DNA of 64,000 bases from JAFEDN01 sp963844565 (GCA_963844565.1 CAWJON010000002.1:992001-1056000), one strand, 5' to 3'. Numbered from the stretch's first letter, positions 17,355 through 27,456 are shown. The notes: generated by a model from the letters alone, not told the origin. Numbers and translations are program-made.

Positions 17355-18546
17355 AGTTTTGATTAATCTCGACAGCTAGTGCGATGGCTTCTCCACCGCC
17401 GATACACAAACAAGCAATGCCTTTTTGCAGATGTCGTTGACGCAAGGCGTGAATTAAAGTTACTAGGATTCTTGCGCCAGTTGCCCCAATGGGATGACCT
17501 AAAATACAACCGCCGCCATGAATATTAACTTGCTCTCTACTAATTTTTAATTCTTGTATAGCCACTAAGGTGACCACAGCAAACGCCTCATTAATTTCGA
17601 ATAAATCAATTTCTTTTAATTTCCAGCCTATTTTATCGAGTAGACCTGAAATAGCAAAAATAGGTGCGGTGGTATACCAAGCGGGTTCTGCTGCGTAAGT
17701 AAAATGCCCCGTAATTGAGGCCATCCAAGGTATATCGGATTTTTTTGCCAGAGATTCAGTAGTCAAAATTAAAGCGGCTGCGCCATCCGCCAATGAACTG
17801 GCGTTTGCAGCAGTAATAGTTCCATCTGTTTTAAACACGGGGGGTAAATAAGGAATCTTATCTAGATTAACACTAAAAGGACCTTGATCTTGATCAACAA
17901 TAATATTTTCTTTTGCTTGCTTCACTGTAACTGGAACAATTTCTTCTTTAAACCAGCCGTTTTCTATTGCTTTTCTTGCTTTTTGAATTGAAGTACAGGC
18001 AAAATCATCTTGGGATTGACGAGTGATATGATATTTCTCAGCGCATTTTTCTGCAAAATAACCCATATGTTTGCCTTTCTCATAGGCATCTTCCAACCCA
18101 TCGTACAACATGTGATCGTAAACTTGCTGATGACCCAGGCGATAGCCTTGGCGCGCTCCAATAAGAAGATAAGGTGCACGACTCATGTTTTCCATTCCCC
18201 CAGCAATAACGTAATCACCATCACCAGCCTGCAAGGCTTGATGAGAAAAAATTACACTTTGCAGAGCAGAACCACACATTTTATTAATGGTGGTACAAGG
18301 AATATGAGTTGATAACCCTGCTGCGAGCACAGCTTGACGTGCTGGCGCCTGACCGATCCCGGCTTGCAAAACACAACCCAGATTAACAGCGTCTATTTTC
18401 GGTAAAGGTTGCGATAAAAAACGAGTGCAACCTTCAATGGCGGTTGCAGCCAATATGGGTGCGGGGGTTCCCACAAAGTTTCCGTTAAAGTTGCCTATTG
18501 GCGTTCGTTTTGCAGCTAGGATAACAGTCTTATCTTGATTAACCAT
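17347..18546 (-). CDS. Acetyl-CoA C-acetyltransferase (thiolase)
   Basis: This 399-residue thiolase has the acyl-accepting cysteine in NKMCGSALQS (about residue 92), the His motif GGGCILGHPIGATGARI and the second catalytic Cys in CLCIGGGEAIAL. It condenses or cleaves acetoacetyl-CoA and acetyl-CoA. In this operon it would act on acetoacetyl-CoA formed at the end of leucine breakdown. I chose the ATG at 18546 (MVNQDKTVILAAKRTPIG) because the upstream in-frame ATG at 18582 would add 12 atypical residues and a 32-nt overlap with ivd. With 18546 the gene begins 4 nt after the ivd stop. Confidence 0.88.
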   Translation of the reverse strand: MVNQDKTVILAAKRTPIGNFNGNFVGTPAPILAATAIEGCTRFLSQPLPKIDAVNLGCVLQAGIGQAPARQAVLAAGLSTHIPCTTINKMCGSALQSVIFSHQALQAGDGDYVIAGGMENMSRAPYLLIGARQGYRLGHQQVYDHMLYDGLEDAYEKGKHMGYFAEKCAEKYHITRQSQDDFACTSIQKARKAIENGWFKEEIVPVTVKQAKENIIVDQDQGPFSVNLDKIPYLPPVFKTDGTITAANASSLADGAAALILTTESLAKKSDIPWMASITGHFTYAAEPAWYTTAPIFAISGLLDKIGWKLKEIDLFEINEAFAVVTLVAIQELKISREQVNIHGGGCILGHPIGATGARILVTLIHALRQRHLQKGIACLCIGGGEAIALAVEINQNYD

Positions 18547-18550
18547 ATGG

Positions 18551-19711
18551 TTACCCAGTCTCTTTAAATAGTTCTCGTCCAATCAGCATACGCCGAATCT
18601 CTGAAGTCCCTGCACCAATTTCATAAAGTTTTGCATCGCGTAATAATCTTTCAACCGGAAAATCCTGCGTATAGCCGTTTCCTCCCAAACATTGAATTGC
18701 TTGTAATGCCATTTGTGTTGCTTGCTCAGAAACAAACAAAATGACCGCCGCTGCATCCTTGCTGGTGCAAGAATTTTGATCGCAGGCGATGGCCACGGAA
18801 TAAAGATAAGCGCGTGAAGCACTAAGATGAGTATACATGTCAGCAATTTTTCCTTGGATTAATTGAAACTCTCCAATAGAACGTTGAAATTGTTTGCGAT
18901 CGTGAATGTAGGGTAAAACATTGTCAAGACAAGCTTGCATAATACCCAAGGGGCCACCAGCTAGCACCACTCTTTCGTAATCGAGGCCGCTCATTAATAA
19001 ATTGATTCCTTTGTCTATTTCACCTAGAACTCTATCTTCGGGCACAAAGCATTGTTCAAAAACCAGTTCAGAAGTATCTGAGCCGCGCATGCCTAATTTG
19101 TTTAATTTTTGCGCGCTTTTAAATCCTTTCAGGTTTTTTTCAATGATAAAAGCAGTAATCCCTTGTGATCCGGCATTGGGATTAGTTTTTGCATAAACAA
19201 TGATGACATCAGCTTCAGGCCCATTGGTAATCCACATTTTATTGCCATTGAGCACGAATCCATTTTGATGTTGGGTCGCTAATAATTGCATACTGATGAC
19301 GTCTGATCCTGCTTGAGTTTCACTCATAGCCAATGCGCCAACATTTTCTCCAGACAGAAGTTTAGGTAGGTAGCGTTTTTTTTGTACTTGGGTGCCAAAA
19401 CGATTTAATTGATTGACGCATAAATTAGAATGCGCGCCATAACTTAAGCCGACAGAAGCTGAGAAGCGGCTAATTTCCTCCATAGCAATGACGTGCTCCA
19501 AGTATCCCATGCCGGCGCCGCCATATTCCGCATCTACTGTGATTCCCAAAAATCCCAGCTCACCTAATTTTGGCCAAAGTTCGCGTGGAAAAAGATTGGA
19601 CTTATCGATTTCGCTCGCCTTGGGTAGAATTTCGCGTTGTGCAAATTGATGAACAGAATGCCGCAATAACTGGGCATTTTCATTTAATAAGAAATCCATG
19701 CCTGAAATCAT
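18551..19711 (-). CDS. ivd: Isovaleryl-CoA dehydrogenase
   Basis: This 386-residue acyl-CoA dehydrogenase carries LAMSETQAGSDV, MWITNGPEADV and a C-terminal LGGNGYTQDFPVERLLRDAK, all standard for the family. The catalytic Glu position in DYERVVLAGGPLGIMQA is that of isovaleryl-CoA dehydrogenases, whose active base sits in this helix rather than near the C-terminus. It oxidises isovaleryl-CoA to methylcrotonyl-CoA with FAD, passing electrons to ETF. It is the first gene of an operon that continues with thiolase, mccB and mccA. Genes for methylglutaconyl-CoA hydratase and HMG-CoA lyase, needed to complete the pathway, are not in the window. Confidence 0.88.
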   Translation of the reverse strand: MISGMDFLLNENAQLLRHSVHQFAQREILPKASEIDKSNLFPRELWPKLGELGFLGITVDAEYGGAGMGYLEHVIAMEEISRFSASVGLSYGAHSNLCVNQLNRFGTQVQKKRYLPKLLSGENVGALAMSETQAGSDVISMQLLATQHQNGFVLNGNKMWITNGPEADVIIVYAKTNPNAGSQGITAFIIEKNLKGFKSAQKLNKLGMRGSDTSELVFEQCFVPEDRVLGEIDKGINLLMSGLDYERVVLAGGPLGIMQACLDNVLPYIHDRKQFQRSIGEFQLIQGKIADMYTHLSASRAYLYSVAIACDQNSCTSKDAAAVILFVSEQATQMALQAIQCLGGNGYTQDFPVERLLRDAKLYEIGAGTSEIRRMLIGRELFKETG

Positions 19712-19777
19712 GTTTATACCCTATTCGGTACGAAATGACCAAATCGTACCTGATGAGCAGGAGACAAGCAACTGGGT

Positions 19778-19807
19778 TTGCTATGATGGGAGCTGTCTTA
19801 TTATAAT
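19778..19807 (+). promoter_or_regulatory. Candidate sigma-70 promoter
   Basis: TTGCTA (19778-19783) and TATAAT (19802-19807) are separated by 18 bp, 33 nt before the start of the methyltransferase-like gene. The exact TATAAT is the best -10 box seen in this gap. It would drive the methyltransferase-like gene, pyrD and acs, which overlap one another. Confidence 0.45.
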
Positions 19808-19840
19808 GGGATTAGGCTCCCCACAACCAATGGAAAAAAT

Positions 19841-20518
19841 ATGGTTATAGAAAAAAATTTGCGTCCAGGATGGATATACAATCTGGACGATTACAAAAAG
19901 GTATTTGCACTCAGTGATGCAGATTTGCAGAAAACAATTGTAGATTTCCCAGGATATTTTTCCAGCGTTAATGCGGAAGTGACCGCTTTGGGTGGAAAAA
20001 TCATCAGTGTTGATCCTTTGTACCACTTATCTCCTCAAGAGATGGAAGCCAAAGTTCGCGAGAGTCTAAAAAATGGTCAACGCGATTTGCAAAAAAATTC
20101 AAATATTCTGGTTTCAAACCATGATAACTCAATCGATCAAATAACGGACAAATGGCGGGAAAATGCTGAAAAGTTTTTATTAGACTATTCGATTGGTAAG
20201 CAACAAGGGCGTTACCTGACCTATGAGGAGCTTCCAAAAGAAAAGTTAAATGATTTATTGTTAGCGGCTGATTTTTTGTTTAAAAATGCAGAAAATAATA
20301 TTGAAAAAATTATGGAGCAATTGTGTCGCCTTGCAGTCGAGGTTCGAATTTTTCCTTTGTCGGAGGTTGAGCAAATTTCTTCTCAATTGGGCCCTTTGAT
20401 GTTAGTTTTTCAAAATCGGAATTTTGGTGTCGAAGTGCGGGCAATTTCTTACCCGCTGCGCGCTGATGGCCAAGCTATGTTAAGAATTTGGGCTAAGGAA
20501 TGTAAGGTTAGCTTATGA
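19841..20518 (+). CDS. SAM-dependent methyltransferase-like protein of unknown substrate
   Basis: This 225-residue soluble protein contains VDFPGYFSSVNAEVTALGG followed by IISVDPLYHLS near 30-65. This resembles the motif I / acidic-loop region of a proteobacterial family annotated as class I SAM-dependent methyltransferases (usually CPGG.SS...A..GG.V.A.DP.Y). The Gly-rich motif is weaker than usual (FPGYFSS), so activity is not assured. The end overlaps the pyrD start (ATGA), so the two are translationally coupled. I do not know the substrate. Confidence 0.5.
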   Translation: MVIEKNLRPGWIYNLDDYKKVFALSDADLQKTIVDFPGYFSSVNAEVTALGGKIISVDPLYHLSPQEMEAKVRESLKNGQRDLQKNSNILVSNHDNSIDQITDKWRENAEKFLLDYSIGKQQGRYLTYEELPKEKLNDLLLAADFLFKNAENNIEKIMEQLCRLAVEVRIFPLSEVEQISSQLGPLMLVFQNRNFGVEVRAISYPLRADGQAMLRIWAKECKVSL

Positions 20519-21519
20519 TATATCAGGGCTTAAGAAGACTGCTCTTTTTGTTGGATGCTGAAGTTGCTCATGACTTAACTTTAAAAATCTTAGGTGTAAT
20601 GTATTTCTTAAAAATAAAGCCATGGAAAAGCATCACTTCGAATCCTGTCAAAGTGTTCGGCATTACATTTCCTAATCCAATCGGATTAGCAGCTGGATTT
20701 GATAAAAGTGGGCACTATATCGATGCACTCCAAAACTTAGGCTTTGGGTTTGTTGAAGTAGGGACTGTCACTCCAAAACCGCAGAAAGGAAATTCCAAGC
20801 CTCGTTTATTTAGAATTCCTAAAAAAAATGCAATTGTTAATCGGATGGGTTTTAATAACCCAGGCATAGATGTCGTTGTTGATAACTTACAGAAAAGAAA
20901 ACTTCCCGGTATTATTGGCATCAACATTGGAAAAAATACAGATACATCGCTTGAAAGAGCGGCTGACGATTATTGTTATTGTTTGCGTAAAGCTTATCCA
21001 CACGTTAACTACATTACCATCAATATATCTTCTCCCAATTCACCAGGATTGCGTGATTTACAGTCTGGTGATTACTTGCAAAATTTATTGACTCAACTGG
21101 ATCGTGTTCAAGAAGAAATGCTGGCGCAAAATTATCGAAAAATACCGTTGTTGTTAAAGATTGCTCCTGATTTAGATGATTCGTCTTTAGAACAGTTAGT
21201 AAAAGTGGTTTTGGAACACCAAATTGATGGGATTATCGCCACCAATACCACCTTAAACCATGCTGATATTGCAGATCTGCCTCATGGTAATGAAGTAGGC
21301 GGTGTGAGTGGTGAGCCCTTATTTTTTCATTCAACCCACATATTGCAAAAAGTAAACAGACTGCTTGAGAACCGTTTGCCGATAATTGGCGTCGGAGGAA
21401 TTTTAAGCGCAATGGATGCGCAGGAAAAATTTGAAGGCGGGGCCAGTCTCATTCAAATTTACTCGGGTCTGATTTATCAAGGTCCCAAATTAATTAATGA
21501 CATTCTCCATGAAATATAA
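20515..21519 (+). CDS. pyrD: Dihydroorotate dehydrogenase (quinone), class 2
   Basis: This 334-residue enzyme oxidises dihydroorotate to orotate in pyrimidine synthesis, passing electrons to membrane quinones. The N-terminal amphipathic helices (about 1-35) are typical of the membrane-associated class 2. FMN and substrate motifs are visible: NPIGLAAGFDKSG, GFVEVGTVTPKPQ, NRMGFNNPG and NISSPNSPGLRDLQ with the catalytic Ser. GGVSGEP and IIGVGGILSAMDA bind the FMN phosphate. It overlaps both neighbours by a few bases. Confidence 0.96.
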   Translation: MIYQGLRRLLFLLDAEVAHDLTLKILGVMYFLKIKPWKSITSNPVKVFGITFPNPIGLAAGFDKSGHYIDALQNLGFGFVEVGTVTPKPQKGNSKPRLFRIPKKNAIVNRMGFNNPGIDVVVDNLQKRKLPGIIGINIGKNTDTSLERAADDYCYCLRKAYPHVNYITINISSPNSPGLRDLQSGDYLQNLLTQLDRVQEEMLAQNYRKIPLLLKIAPDLDDSSLEQLVKVVLEHQIDGIIATNTTLNHADIADLPHGNEVGGVSGEPLFFHSTHILQKVNRLLENRLPIIGVGGILSAMDAQEKFEGGASLIQIYSGLIYQGPKLINDILHEI

Positions 21520-23413
21520 AAATTACCGAGAAATGTATGACTTCTCTATCCGGGATCCTGAAGCTTTTTGGGGGAAACAAGCTGAAGATTGTATAACATG
21601 GTTTAAACCTTGGGACCATGTTATCGCTAAAAATCCTGATGGGGTGTCTGCGAGGTGGTTTGTTGGCGGTAAATTAAATGCTTGTTATAACTGTTTAGAT
21701 CGTCATTTGCCCCAACTAGCAGAGAAAATAGCTATTATTTGGGAAGGGGATGAAGACCAAGCATCTAAAAAAATGACTTACCAAGAGTTGTTCATTGAAG
21801 TTTGCCGTTTTGCTAATCTTCTAAAAGAAAAAGGAATACGCAAAGGAGATCGGGTTTGTATCTACATGCCGATGTTAATTGAATCGATTGTTGCCGTACT
21901 TGCTTGCGCACGTATTGGCGCGATTCACTCCGTGGTATTTGGGGGATTTTCTGCAGAAGCTTTGCGTAATCGCATCAACGATGCCGAGTGTAAAATGGTT
22001 ATTACCGCCGATGGAGGGTATCGCGGTGGAAAGTTGTTGTCCTTGAAGTTACAAGTTGATGAAGCGCTGGAGGGGTGCAGCGGAGTTCAGCAGGTAATCG
22101 TGGTCAAGCACACGGGATTACCTATTTCTTGGAATGCTTCTCGTGATATTGATTATCATGAGGCGGTACTCAATTGTTCATCATTTTGTAACGTGGAGGA
22201 ATTAGAGGCTAATGAACCGTTGTTTATACTTTATACTTCCGGCTCAACCGGTAAACCCAAAGGCATTTTACATACTTTAGGCGGCTATTTATTGCAGGTG
22301 AGTTTGAGCTTTAAAGTAGTCTTTAACTACGAACCCAATGATATCTTTTGGTGCACTGCAGACATTGGTTGGATTACCGGGCATTCCTATGTAATCTATG
22401 GTCCCTTGATGAACGGGGCCACCACCGTTTTATTTGCAGGAACTCCGACGCATCCTAGTCCATCAAGATATTGGGAAATCATCGATAAATATAAAGTAAA
22501 TATATTTTACACTGCTCCAACCGCCATTCGCAGCTTAATGCGTTTTGGTCAAGCTCCTCTCCAAACTACTCATCGCACTAGTTTGAAACTGTTGGCAACG
22601 GTGGGAGAACCGATAAATCCGGATGTATGGGAGTGGTATTATCAATGCGTTGGCAAACTTCAATGCCCTATTGTAGATACTTGGTGGCAAACTGAAACCG
22701 GCGGCATTATGATCACGCCTTTTCCTAAAGAAGCAAAATTGAAGCCGGGCGCTGCGGGTTGGCCTTTTTTTGGAATTCATCCAGAAATTTTGGATGAATC
22801 CGGTAAAGTAATTGAAGGCGAAGGTGAGGGGAATTTAGTGATTGCTCAGCCTTGGCCTGGACAATTACACACTATATATGGGAATCCTGAACGCTTTCAA
22901 GAAAGTTATTTCAGGCGTTTTCCAGGTTACTATTTTACGGGCGATGGCGCACGTCGTGATCAAGAAGGAGATTATTGGATTACTGGACGTGTAGATGATG
23001 TATTAAATGTTTCTGGGCATCGTTTGGGAACTGCAGAAATAGAAAGCGCTTTGGTGTCGCATCCAAAAGTGGCGGAGGCTGCGGTGGTAGACTATCCTCA
23101 TTCTATCAAGGGACAAGGGATATACGCTTTTGTGACATTGATGGAAAATATATTTCCAGATGAAGCATTGAAAAAAGAATTGTTGCTTCATGTTAAAGAG
23201 CGAATTGGTTCTATAGCGGTTCCTGATTATATTCAATGGTCGAATGAATTACCAAAAACACGCTCTGGTAAAATTATGCGTCGATTGCTGAGAAAAATTG
23301 TTCATGGTGAAACCCAAGCTTTGGGTGATACTTCCACCTTGGCCAATCCTTTGGTCATTGAAGATTTAATTAAAAACTCCTTTGTTAATAAATTAGACAA
23401 TCCCGCCCAATAA
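21509..23413 (+). CDS. acs: Acetyl-CoA synthetase (AMP-forming)
   Basis: This 634-residue member of the ANL superfamily activates acetate to acetyl-CoA. It shows LYTSGSTGKPKGILHT (P-loop-like A3 motif), the TWWQTETGG A5 motif, YFTGDGARRD and the C-terminal LPKTRSGKIMRR. The lysine of the last motif is the one acetylated by Pat-type enzymes in other bacteria. Specificity for acetate rather than propionate is inferred from overall similarity (RWFVGGKLNACYNCLDRHL). An in-frame ATG at 21497 lies upstream; I prefer 21509, which still overlaps the end of pyrD by 11 nt. Acetate use fits the acetyl-CoA-producing operon nearby. Confidence 0.9.
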   Translation: MKYKNYREMYDFSIRDPEAFWGKQAEDCITWFKPWDHVIAKNPDGVSARWFVGGKLNACYNCLDRHLPQLAEKIAIIWEGDEDQASKKMTYQELFIEVCRFANLLKEKGIRKGDRVCIYMPMLIESIVAVLACARIGAIHSVVFGGFSAEALRNRINDAECKMVITADGGYRGGKLLSLKLQVDEALEGCSGVQQVIVVKHTGLPISWNASRDIDYHEAVLNCSSFCNVEELEANEPLFILYTSGSTGKPKGILHTLGGYLLQVSLSFKVVFNYEPNDIFWCTADIGWITGHSYVIYGPLMNGATTVLFAGTPTHPSPSRYWEIIDKYKVNIFYTAPTAIRSLMRFGQAPLQTTHRTSLKLLATVGEPINPDVWEWYYQCVGKLQCPIVDTWWQTETGGIMITPFPKEAKLKPGAAGWPFFGIHPEILDESGKVIEGEGEGNLVIAQPWPGQLHTIYGNPERFQESYFRRFPGYYFTGDGARRDQEGDYWITGRVDDVLNVSGHRLGTAEIESALVSHPKVAEAAVVDYPHSIKGQGIYAFVTLMENIFPDEALKKELLLHVKERIGSIAVPDYIQWSNELPKTRSGKIMRRLLRKIVHGETQALGDTSTLANPLVIEDLIKNSFVNKLDNPAQ

Positions 23414-23440
23414 ATATCCTGTAATATTTTTACACCCTTG

Positions 23441-23458
23441 ACAAATAAATTTATTTGT
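23441..23458. promoter_or_regulatory. Perfect 18-bp palindrome between acs and clpA
   Basis: ACAAATAAATTTATTTGT is its own reverse complement and overlaps a TTGACA hexamer at 23438-23443. It could be an operator near the clpA promoter or a weak terminator of acs. No clear -10 box at 17 bp is seen and no T-run follows, so its function is open. Confidence 0.35.
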
Positions 23459-23529
23459 GAAATTCGAAGGAAATCAATTCAAACATCGTCTACAGTTACA
23501 TTAGGATTTAATCTACTGAGGAGATCTTA

Positions 23530-25845
23530 ATGTTCACAAAATCGCTTGAAATGACGCTAAATCAAGCATTTATGCAAGCGCGCGAAAAACGCCATGAATT
23601 TATCACCGTTGAACATTTGCTTTTCGCCTTGCTTGATAATCCAGAAGCCAGTACCACTTTGATTGCATGTGGTGCTAATTTGGATCGTTTAAGGGCAGGG
23701 CTAGGAATTTTTATTGATGAAACGACCCCCCATATTCCCTTGAATGCACAACGCGACATTCAACCTACCCTTAGTTTTCAAAGAGTTTTGCAACGGGCCA
23801 TTTATCAAGTACAAAGTGCAGGTGGACAAGAAGTTGGTGGCAATCATGCTTTAATTGCATTATTTGGTGAAGCAGACAGTCAAGCGGTTTATTTCCTCAG
23901 TCAAGAAAGTATCAACCGTATTGATATCATCAATTACACGACACAAGGTATTTCCAAAAATAGTCGTGCAGAGAGTGAAAAATCTTCTAATTTCTTTAGT
24001 GACACTCCACCGCCAGAAATTAATTTACCGCATGAGCCAGCCAGTGAAGATAGTTTGATTGAGACATATGCCGTTAATTTAAACGAATTGGCAACCAGTG
24101 GAAAATTGAATCCACTCATTGGTCGAGATAGTGAAATAGAGCGAAGCTTACAAATACTGTGTCGACGCAGTAAAAATAATCCCTTGTTTGTTGGGGAAGC
24201 CGGAGTTGGTAAGACAGCGATTGCTGAAGGATTGGCACAGCGGATTGTCAACGGAAATGTCCCAAGTCCCTTAACGTATTCCACTATATATTCATTAGAC
24301 TTAGGAATGTTATTGGCAGGTACAAAATATCGCGGAGATTTTGAAAAACGTTTTAAAGCAGTTTTAAAAGCTTTAAGCAGACAGACTGGTGCAATTGTTT
24401 TTATTGATGAAATTCACAATTTGGTCGGCGCCGGATCTGCAACGGGTGGAACCATGGATGCTTCTAATCTGATTAAACCTTTGCTGAGTTCTGGTGAGTT
24501 GAAATGCATGGGCGCCACCACTTATGAAGAATTTAGAAATTATTTCGCTAAAGACCATGCATTACTCAGACGCTTTCAAAAAATAGATATTGCTGAGCCC
24601 ACTCCAGAACAAACGATTGAAATATTAACGGGACTAAAAACCCGATTTGAGCAGTATCATCAAATTCAATATACCCAAATGGCTATACGGCGTGCGGTTG
24701 AATTGTCTGCACGCTATATGCCTGATCGCCATTTGCCAGATAAAGCCATCGATGTTATTGACGAAGCTGGCGCTTATCAACGTTTACAACCGGCCAATAA
24801 ACAACAGAAGTTAATCGACTTTAATGAAATTGAGGCGATTATTGCTAAAATGGCTAATATTCCTATTCACCAGCTGACTAATTCCGATAAACGTTTATTA
24901 AAAAATTTACCGCTCCGCCTGAAAAAAATGGTATTTGGTCAAGAAAAAGCAATAGAGCTTTTATCTGACGCCATAAAGTTATCACGTTCTGGTTTGCGAG
25001 ATGTCAATAAACCGATGGGAGCATTTTTGTTAACTGGACCGACGGGTGTAGGTAAGACTGAAGTAACCCGCCAATTGGCAAAAGAATTAGGTGTGGATTT
25101 AATTCGTTTTGATATGTCGGAGTATATGGAGCGTCATGCCGTATCTCGATTGATTGGTGCGCCTCCTGGATATGTGGGTTTTGATCAGGGGGGATTATTA
25201 ACTGAAGCGATTATTAAGCATCCATATGCAGTTTTATTATTGGATGAAATTGAAAAAGCCCATCCGGATATGTTCAATTTGTTGTTACAAGTCATGGATT
25301 ATGGACAATTGACCGACAACAACGGTAGAAAAGCAGATTTTAGACATATCATTCTCATCATGACCACCAATATCGGCGCGATCCGTTTAGAACATCATAC
25401 CATGGGATTTTCTGAGCAGAATGTTAGTCTAAATAGTTTGGAGGAGGTGAAAAATCTATTTTCTCCCGAATTTCGCAATCGTTTAGACGCCATAGTGCCC
25501 TTTGGTTTCCTCGAGACAGATACCATTTTAAAAATTGTCGAGAAAAACATTAAATTATTACGTAAGCAACTGGTTAATAAGAATATATCAATCACGATCA
25601 CCCCGAGCGCCAAGCAATGGTTAGCGAAAGAAGGCTACGATCGAGTCATGGGTGCAAGACCAATGGAACGTTTGATCGAAGAAAAAGTTAAAAAGCCTTT
25701 AGCTGATGAAATATTATTTGGCCGCTTCAGTACGGAGGGGGGTGAGATCCGGGTGGCAGTTGAAGAAGGACATTTACTGATCCAAATGATCAGCTTATCC
25801 GAATTGTCTAGAATTCCCCAGATCGATATGGTGGATAAAGGATAA
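23530..25845 (+). CDS. clpA: ATP-dependent Clp protease, ATP-binding subunit ClpA
   Basis: This 771-residue AAA+ unfoldase feeds substrates to ClpP. An N-terminal double-repeat domain (about 1-145, starting MFTKSLEMTLNQAFMQAR) precedes two AAA modules. The first has Walker A GEAGVGKT and Walker B FIDEIHNL; the second has GPTGVGKT and LLDEIEKAHPD. The length and lack of a coiled-coil insert separate it from ClpB. In enterobacteria the adaptor clpS precedes clpA; here the 116-nt gap before clpA holds no clpS. AGGAG lies 6 nt before the ATG. It converges on infA, as in E. coli. Confidence 0.96.
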   Translation: MFTKSLEMTLNQAFMQAREKRHEFITVEHLLFALLDNPEASTTLIACGANLDRLRAGLGIFIDETTPHIPLNAQRDIQPTLSFQRVLQRAIYQVQSAGGQEVGGNHALIALFGEADSQAVYFLSQESINRIDIINYTTQGISKNSRAESEKSSNFFSDTPPPEINLPHEPASEDSLIETYAVNLNELATSGKLNPLIGRDSEIERSLQILCRRSKNNPLFVGEAGVGKTAIAEGLAQRIVNGNVPSPLTYSTIYSLDLGMLLAGTKYRGDFEKRFKAVLKALSRQTGAIVFIDEIHNLVGAGSATGGTMDASNLIKPLLSSGELKCMGATTYEEFRNYFAKDHALLRRFQKIDIAEPTPEQTIEILTGLKTRFEQYHQIQYTQMAIRRAVELSARYMPDRHLPDKAIDVIDEAGAYQRLQPANKQQKLIDFNEIEAIIAKMANIPIHQLTNSDKRLLKNLPLRLKKMVFGQEKAIELLSDAIKLSRSGLRDVNKPMGAFLLTGPTGVGKTEVTRQLAKELGVDLIRFDMSEYMERHAVSRLIGAPPGYVGFDQGGLLTEAIIKHPYAVLLLDEIEKAHPDMFNLLLQVMDYGQLTDNNGRKADFRHIILIMTTNIGAIRLEHHTMGFSEQNVSLNSLEEVKNLFSPEFRNRLDAIVPFGFLETDTILKIVEKNIKLLRKQLVNKNISITITPSAKQWLAKEGYDRVMGARPMERLIEEKVKKPLADEILFGRFSTEGGEIRVAVEEGHLLIQMISLSELSRIPQIDMVDKG

Positions 25846-25899
25846 GTCCCAGAAGTTCTCGCTGAAGGGATCTTTATGCAGAATAATAATATGATAACT

Positions 25900-26154
25900 T
25901 TAAGAAGTTTTCTCTGCTTCGGGAGGACGTGCTTTCCCGCTATCACGATAAATAATTCGGCCACGTGTTAAATCGTAAGGTGTAAGTTCTACAGTAACTT
26001 GATCACCAGTCAATATGCGAATATAATTCTTCCGCATTTTCCCAGAAATGTGAGCTGTAACAATGTGTCCATTTTCTAGCTTAACTCGAAAAACAGTATT
26101 AGGAAGAGTGTCTACAACTACTCCTTGCATTTCAATTTGATCTTCTTTTGGCAT
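25900..26154 (-). CDS. infA: Translation initiation factor IF-1, with short C-terminal extension
   Basis: This 84-residue S1-like OB-fold protein occupies the ribosomal A site during initiation. The core MPKEDQIEMQGVVVDTLPNT, followed by HISGKMRKNYIRILTGD, is nearly identical to other IF-1 proteins. About 12 residues (SGKARPPEAEKTS) follow the point where the E. coli protein ends. The gene faces clpA, a conserved arrangement. Confidence 0.97.
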   Translation of the reverse strand: MPKEDQIEMQGVVVDTLPNTVFRVKLENGHIVTAHISGKMRKNYIRILTGDQVTVELTPYDLTRGRIIYRDSGKARPPEAEKTS

Positions 26155-26224
26155 ACAAACCTATGATTAAATATTGGCTTCAAATCATGCCTTATATTCA
26201 AGTATTATGCAATAGTGAATTTAT

Positions 26225-27394
26225 ATGATGTTTAAATCTAAAGTATTACCAACAGTTTTGACTTTATCGCCTTTTGTTTTTAGTTTTGCTTTCGCGATGG
26301 ATATTTATATTCCCGCCGTGCCGCAAATGAAAGATTATTTCCATACCAGCCAGAGCGAGATACAACTCACCTTGAGTATATTTATGTGGGTTGCGGGCTT
26401 TGGACAATTATTTTGGGGTGCAGCTGCAGATCAATTTGGTCGTCGCCCCTTAATTTTAGCGAGTGCTTTTCTATTTACCCTAGGATCATTCTTATGTGCT
26501 GTTGCCAATTCAATAAATTTTTTGCTCTTGGCCAGAATGATCGAATCTCTGGGTGGATGTGGTATGTTGGTGATTGCTTTCGCAATTGTTCGGGATCAAT
26601 TCTCCGGAAATCAATCGGCAAAGATCTATAGCTTTTTAAATTGTGGCGTTGCGGTTTCACCTTTATTTGCTCCTATTATCGGTAGTTATTTATCAAAATG
26701 GTTTAATTGGCGCGCCGGATTTTTATTTTTAACTATTATGGGCATGTTAATTTTTATATTAGCTTGGTTTAAAATTAAAGAAACGTTAGCTGCAGAAAAT
26801 AAAATTCCAATCGACAAAAAAATATTTTTACGCTATGGACAAATTCTGTTAAATAAAAATTTCATAGCGAATTCCATTTGTGCGACAGCAGGTTTAACAG
26901 TTTTCTTTGTATTTTTTTCAAGCTCTCCCTACATTGTGATCAACTTATTAAAAATTCCTTTACAAGATTTCGGCTATTGTTTTTTTATGATTGGACTTGC
27001 TTTTTTTGCAGGCAGTTTACTGAGTGGCAAAATTGTTGAATATTGGGGATCGCATAAAACAATTGTATTTGGTTCATCGATCATGTTGCTGGCTGGTTTA
27101 CTGATGTATTTGTGGTATTTGCTAGCTGGAATGAGCTTAGCTCAATTTATAATTCCCTGCATGATTGCCGGAATAGGGGGTGCATTTATGATGGGAGCAG
27201 GTCTTGCTGGCGCCATGGAGCCATTTTACAATTTGGCGGGGTCGGCAGCCGCATTGGTGGGGAGTTTGGAATTTTTAGGGAGTGGACTGATAGGTGCACT
27301 GGTTATGCATTTCCCAGTAACTTCGACAATAGCTTTATCTATAACCATGATGGCATTAAGTATTTTAGCTTTAGCTGCAAAATTTAAAATTTAG
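26225..27394 (+). CDS. Bcr/CflA-type MFS drug:proton antiporter
   Basis: This 389-residue protein has twelve predicted membrane helices. The opening (FSFAFAMDIYIPAVPQMKDYF) is diagnostic of the Bcr/CflA group, and loop 2-3 has the MFS motif GAAADQFGRRPLIL. Relatives export bicyclomycin, chloramphenicol or sulfonamides by proton antiport; the substrate here is not known. Two consecutive ATGs (26225, 26228) are both possible starts. It is divergent from infA with 70 nt between. Confidence 0.88.
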   Translation: MMFKSKVLPTVLTLSPFVFSFAFAMDIYIPAVPQMKDYFHTSQSEIQLTLSIFMWVAGFGQLFWGAAADQFGRRPLILASAFLFTLGSFLCAVANSINFLLLARMIESLGGCGMLVIAFAIVRDQFSGNQSAKIYSFLNCGVAVSPLFAPIIGSYLSKWFNWRAGFLFLTIMGMLIFILAWFKIKETLAAENKIPIDKKIFLRYGQILLNKNFIANSICATAGLTVFFVFFSSSPYIVINLLKIPLQDFGYCFFMIGLAFFAGSLLSGKIVEYWGSHKTIVFGSSIMLLAGLLMYLWYLLAGMSLAQFIIPCMIAGIGGAFMMGAGLAGAMEPFYNLAGSAAALVGSLEFLGSGLIGALVMHFPVTSTIALSITMMALSILALAAKFKI

Positions 27395-27456
27395 AAACGA
27401 TTAAAGACATTGTGCTATTATAGTGATACTTCATAATAATAATGAAAAGGATTTCT

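Noticed and set aside
23414..23529. Possible clpS before clpA
   Set aside because: The gap is too short (116 nt) and contains no matching frame; clpS is absent here.
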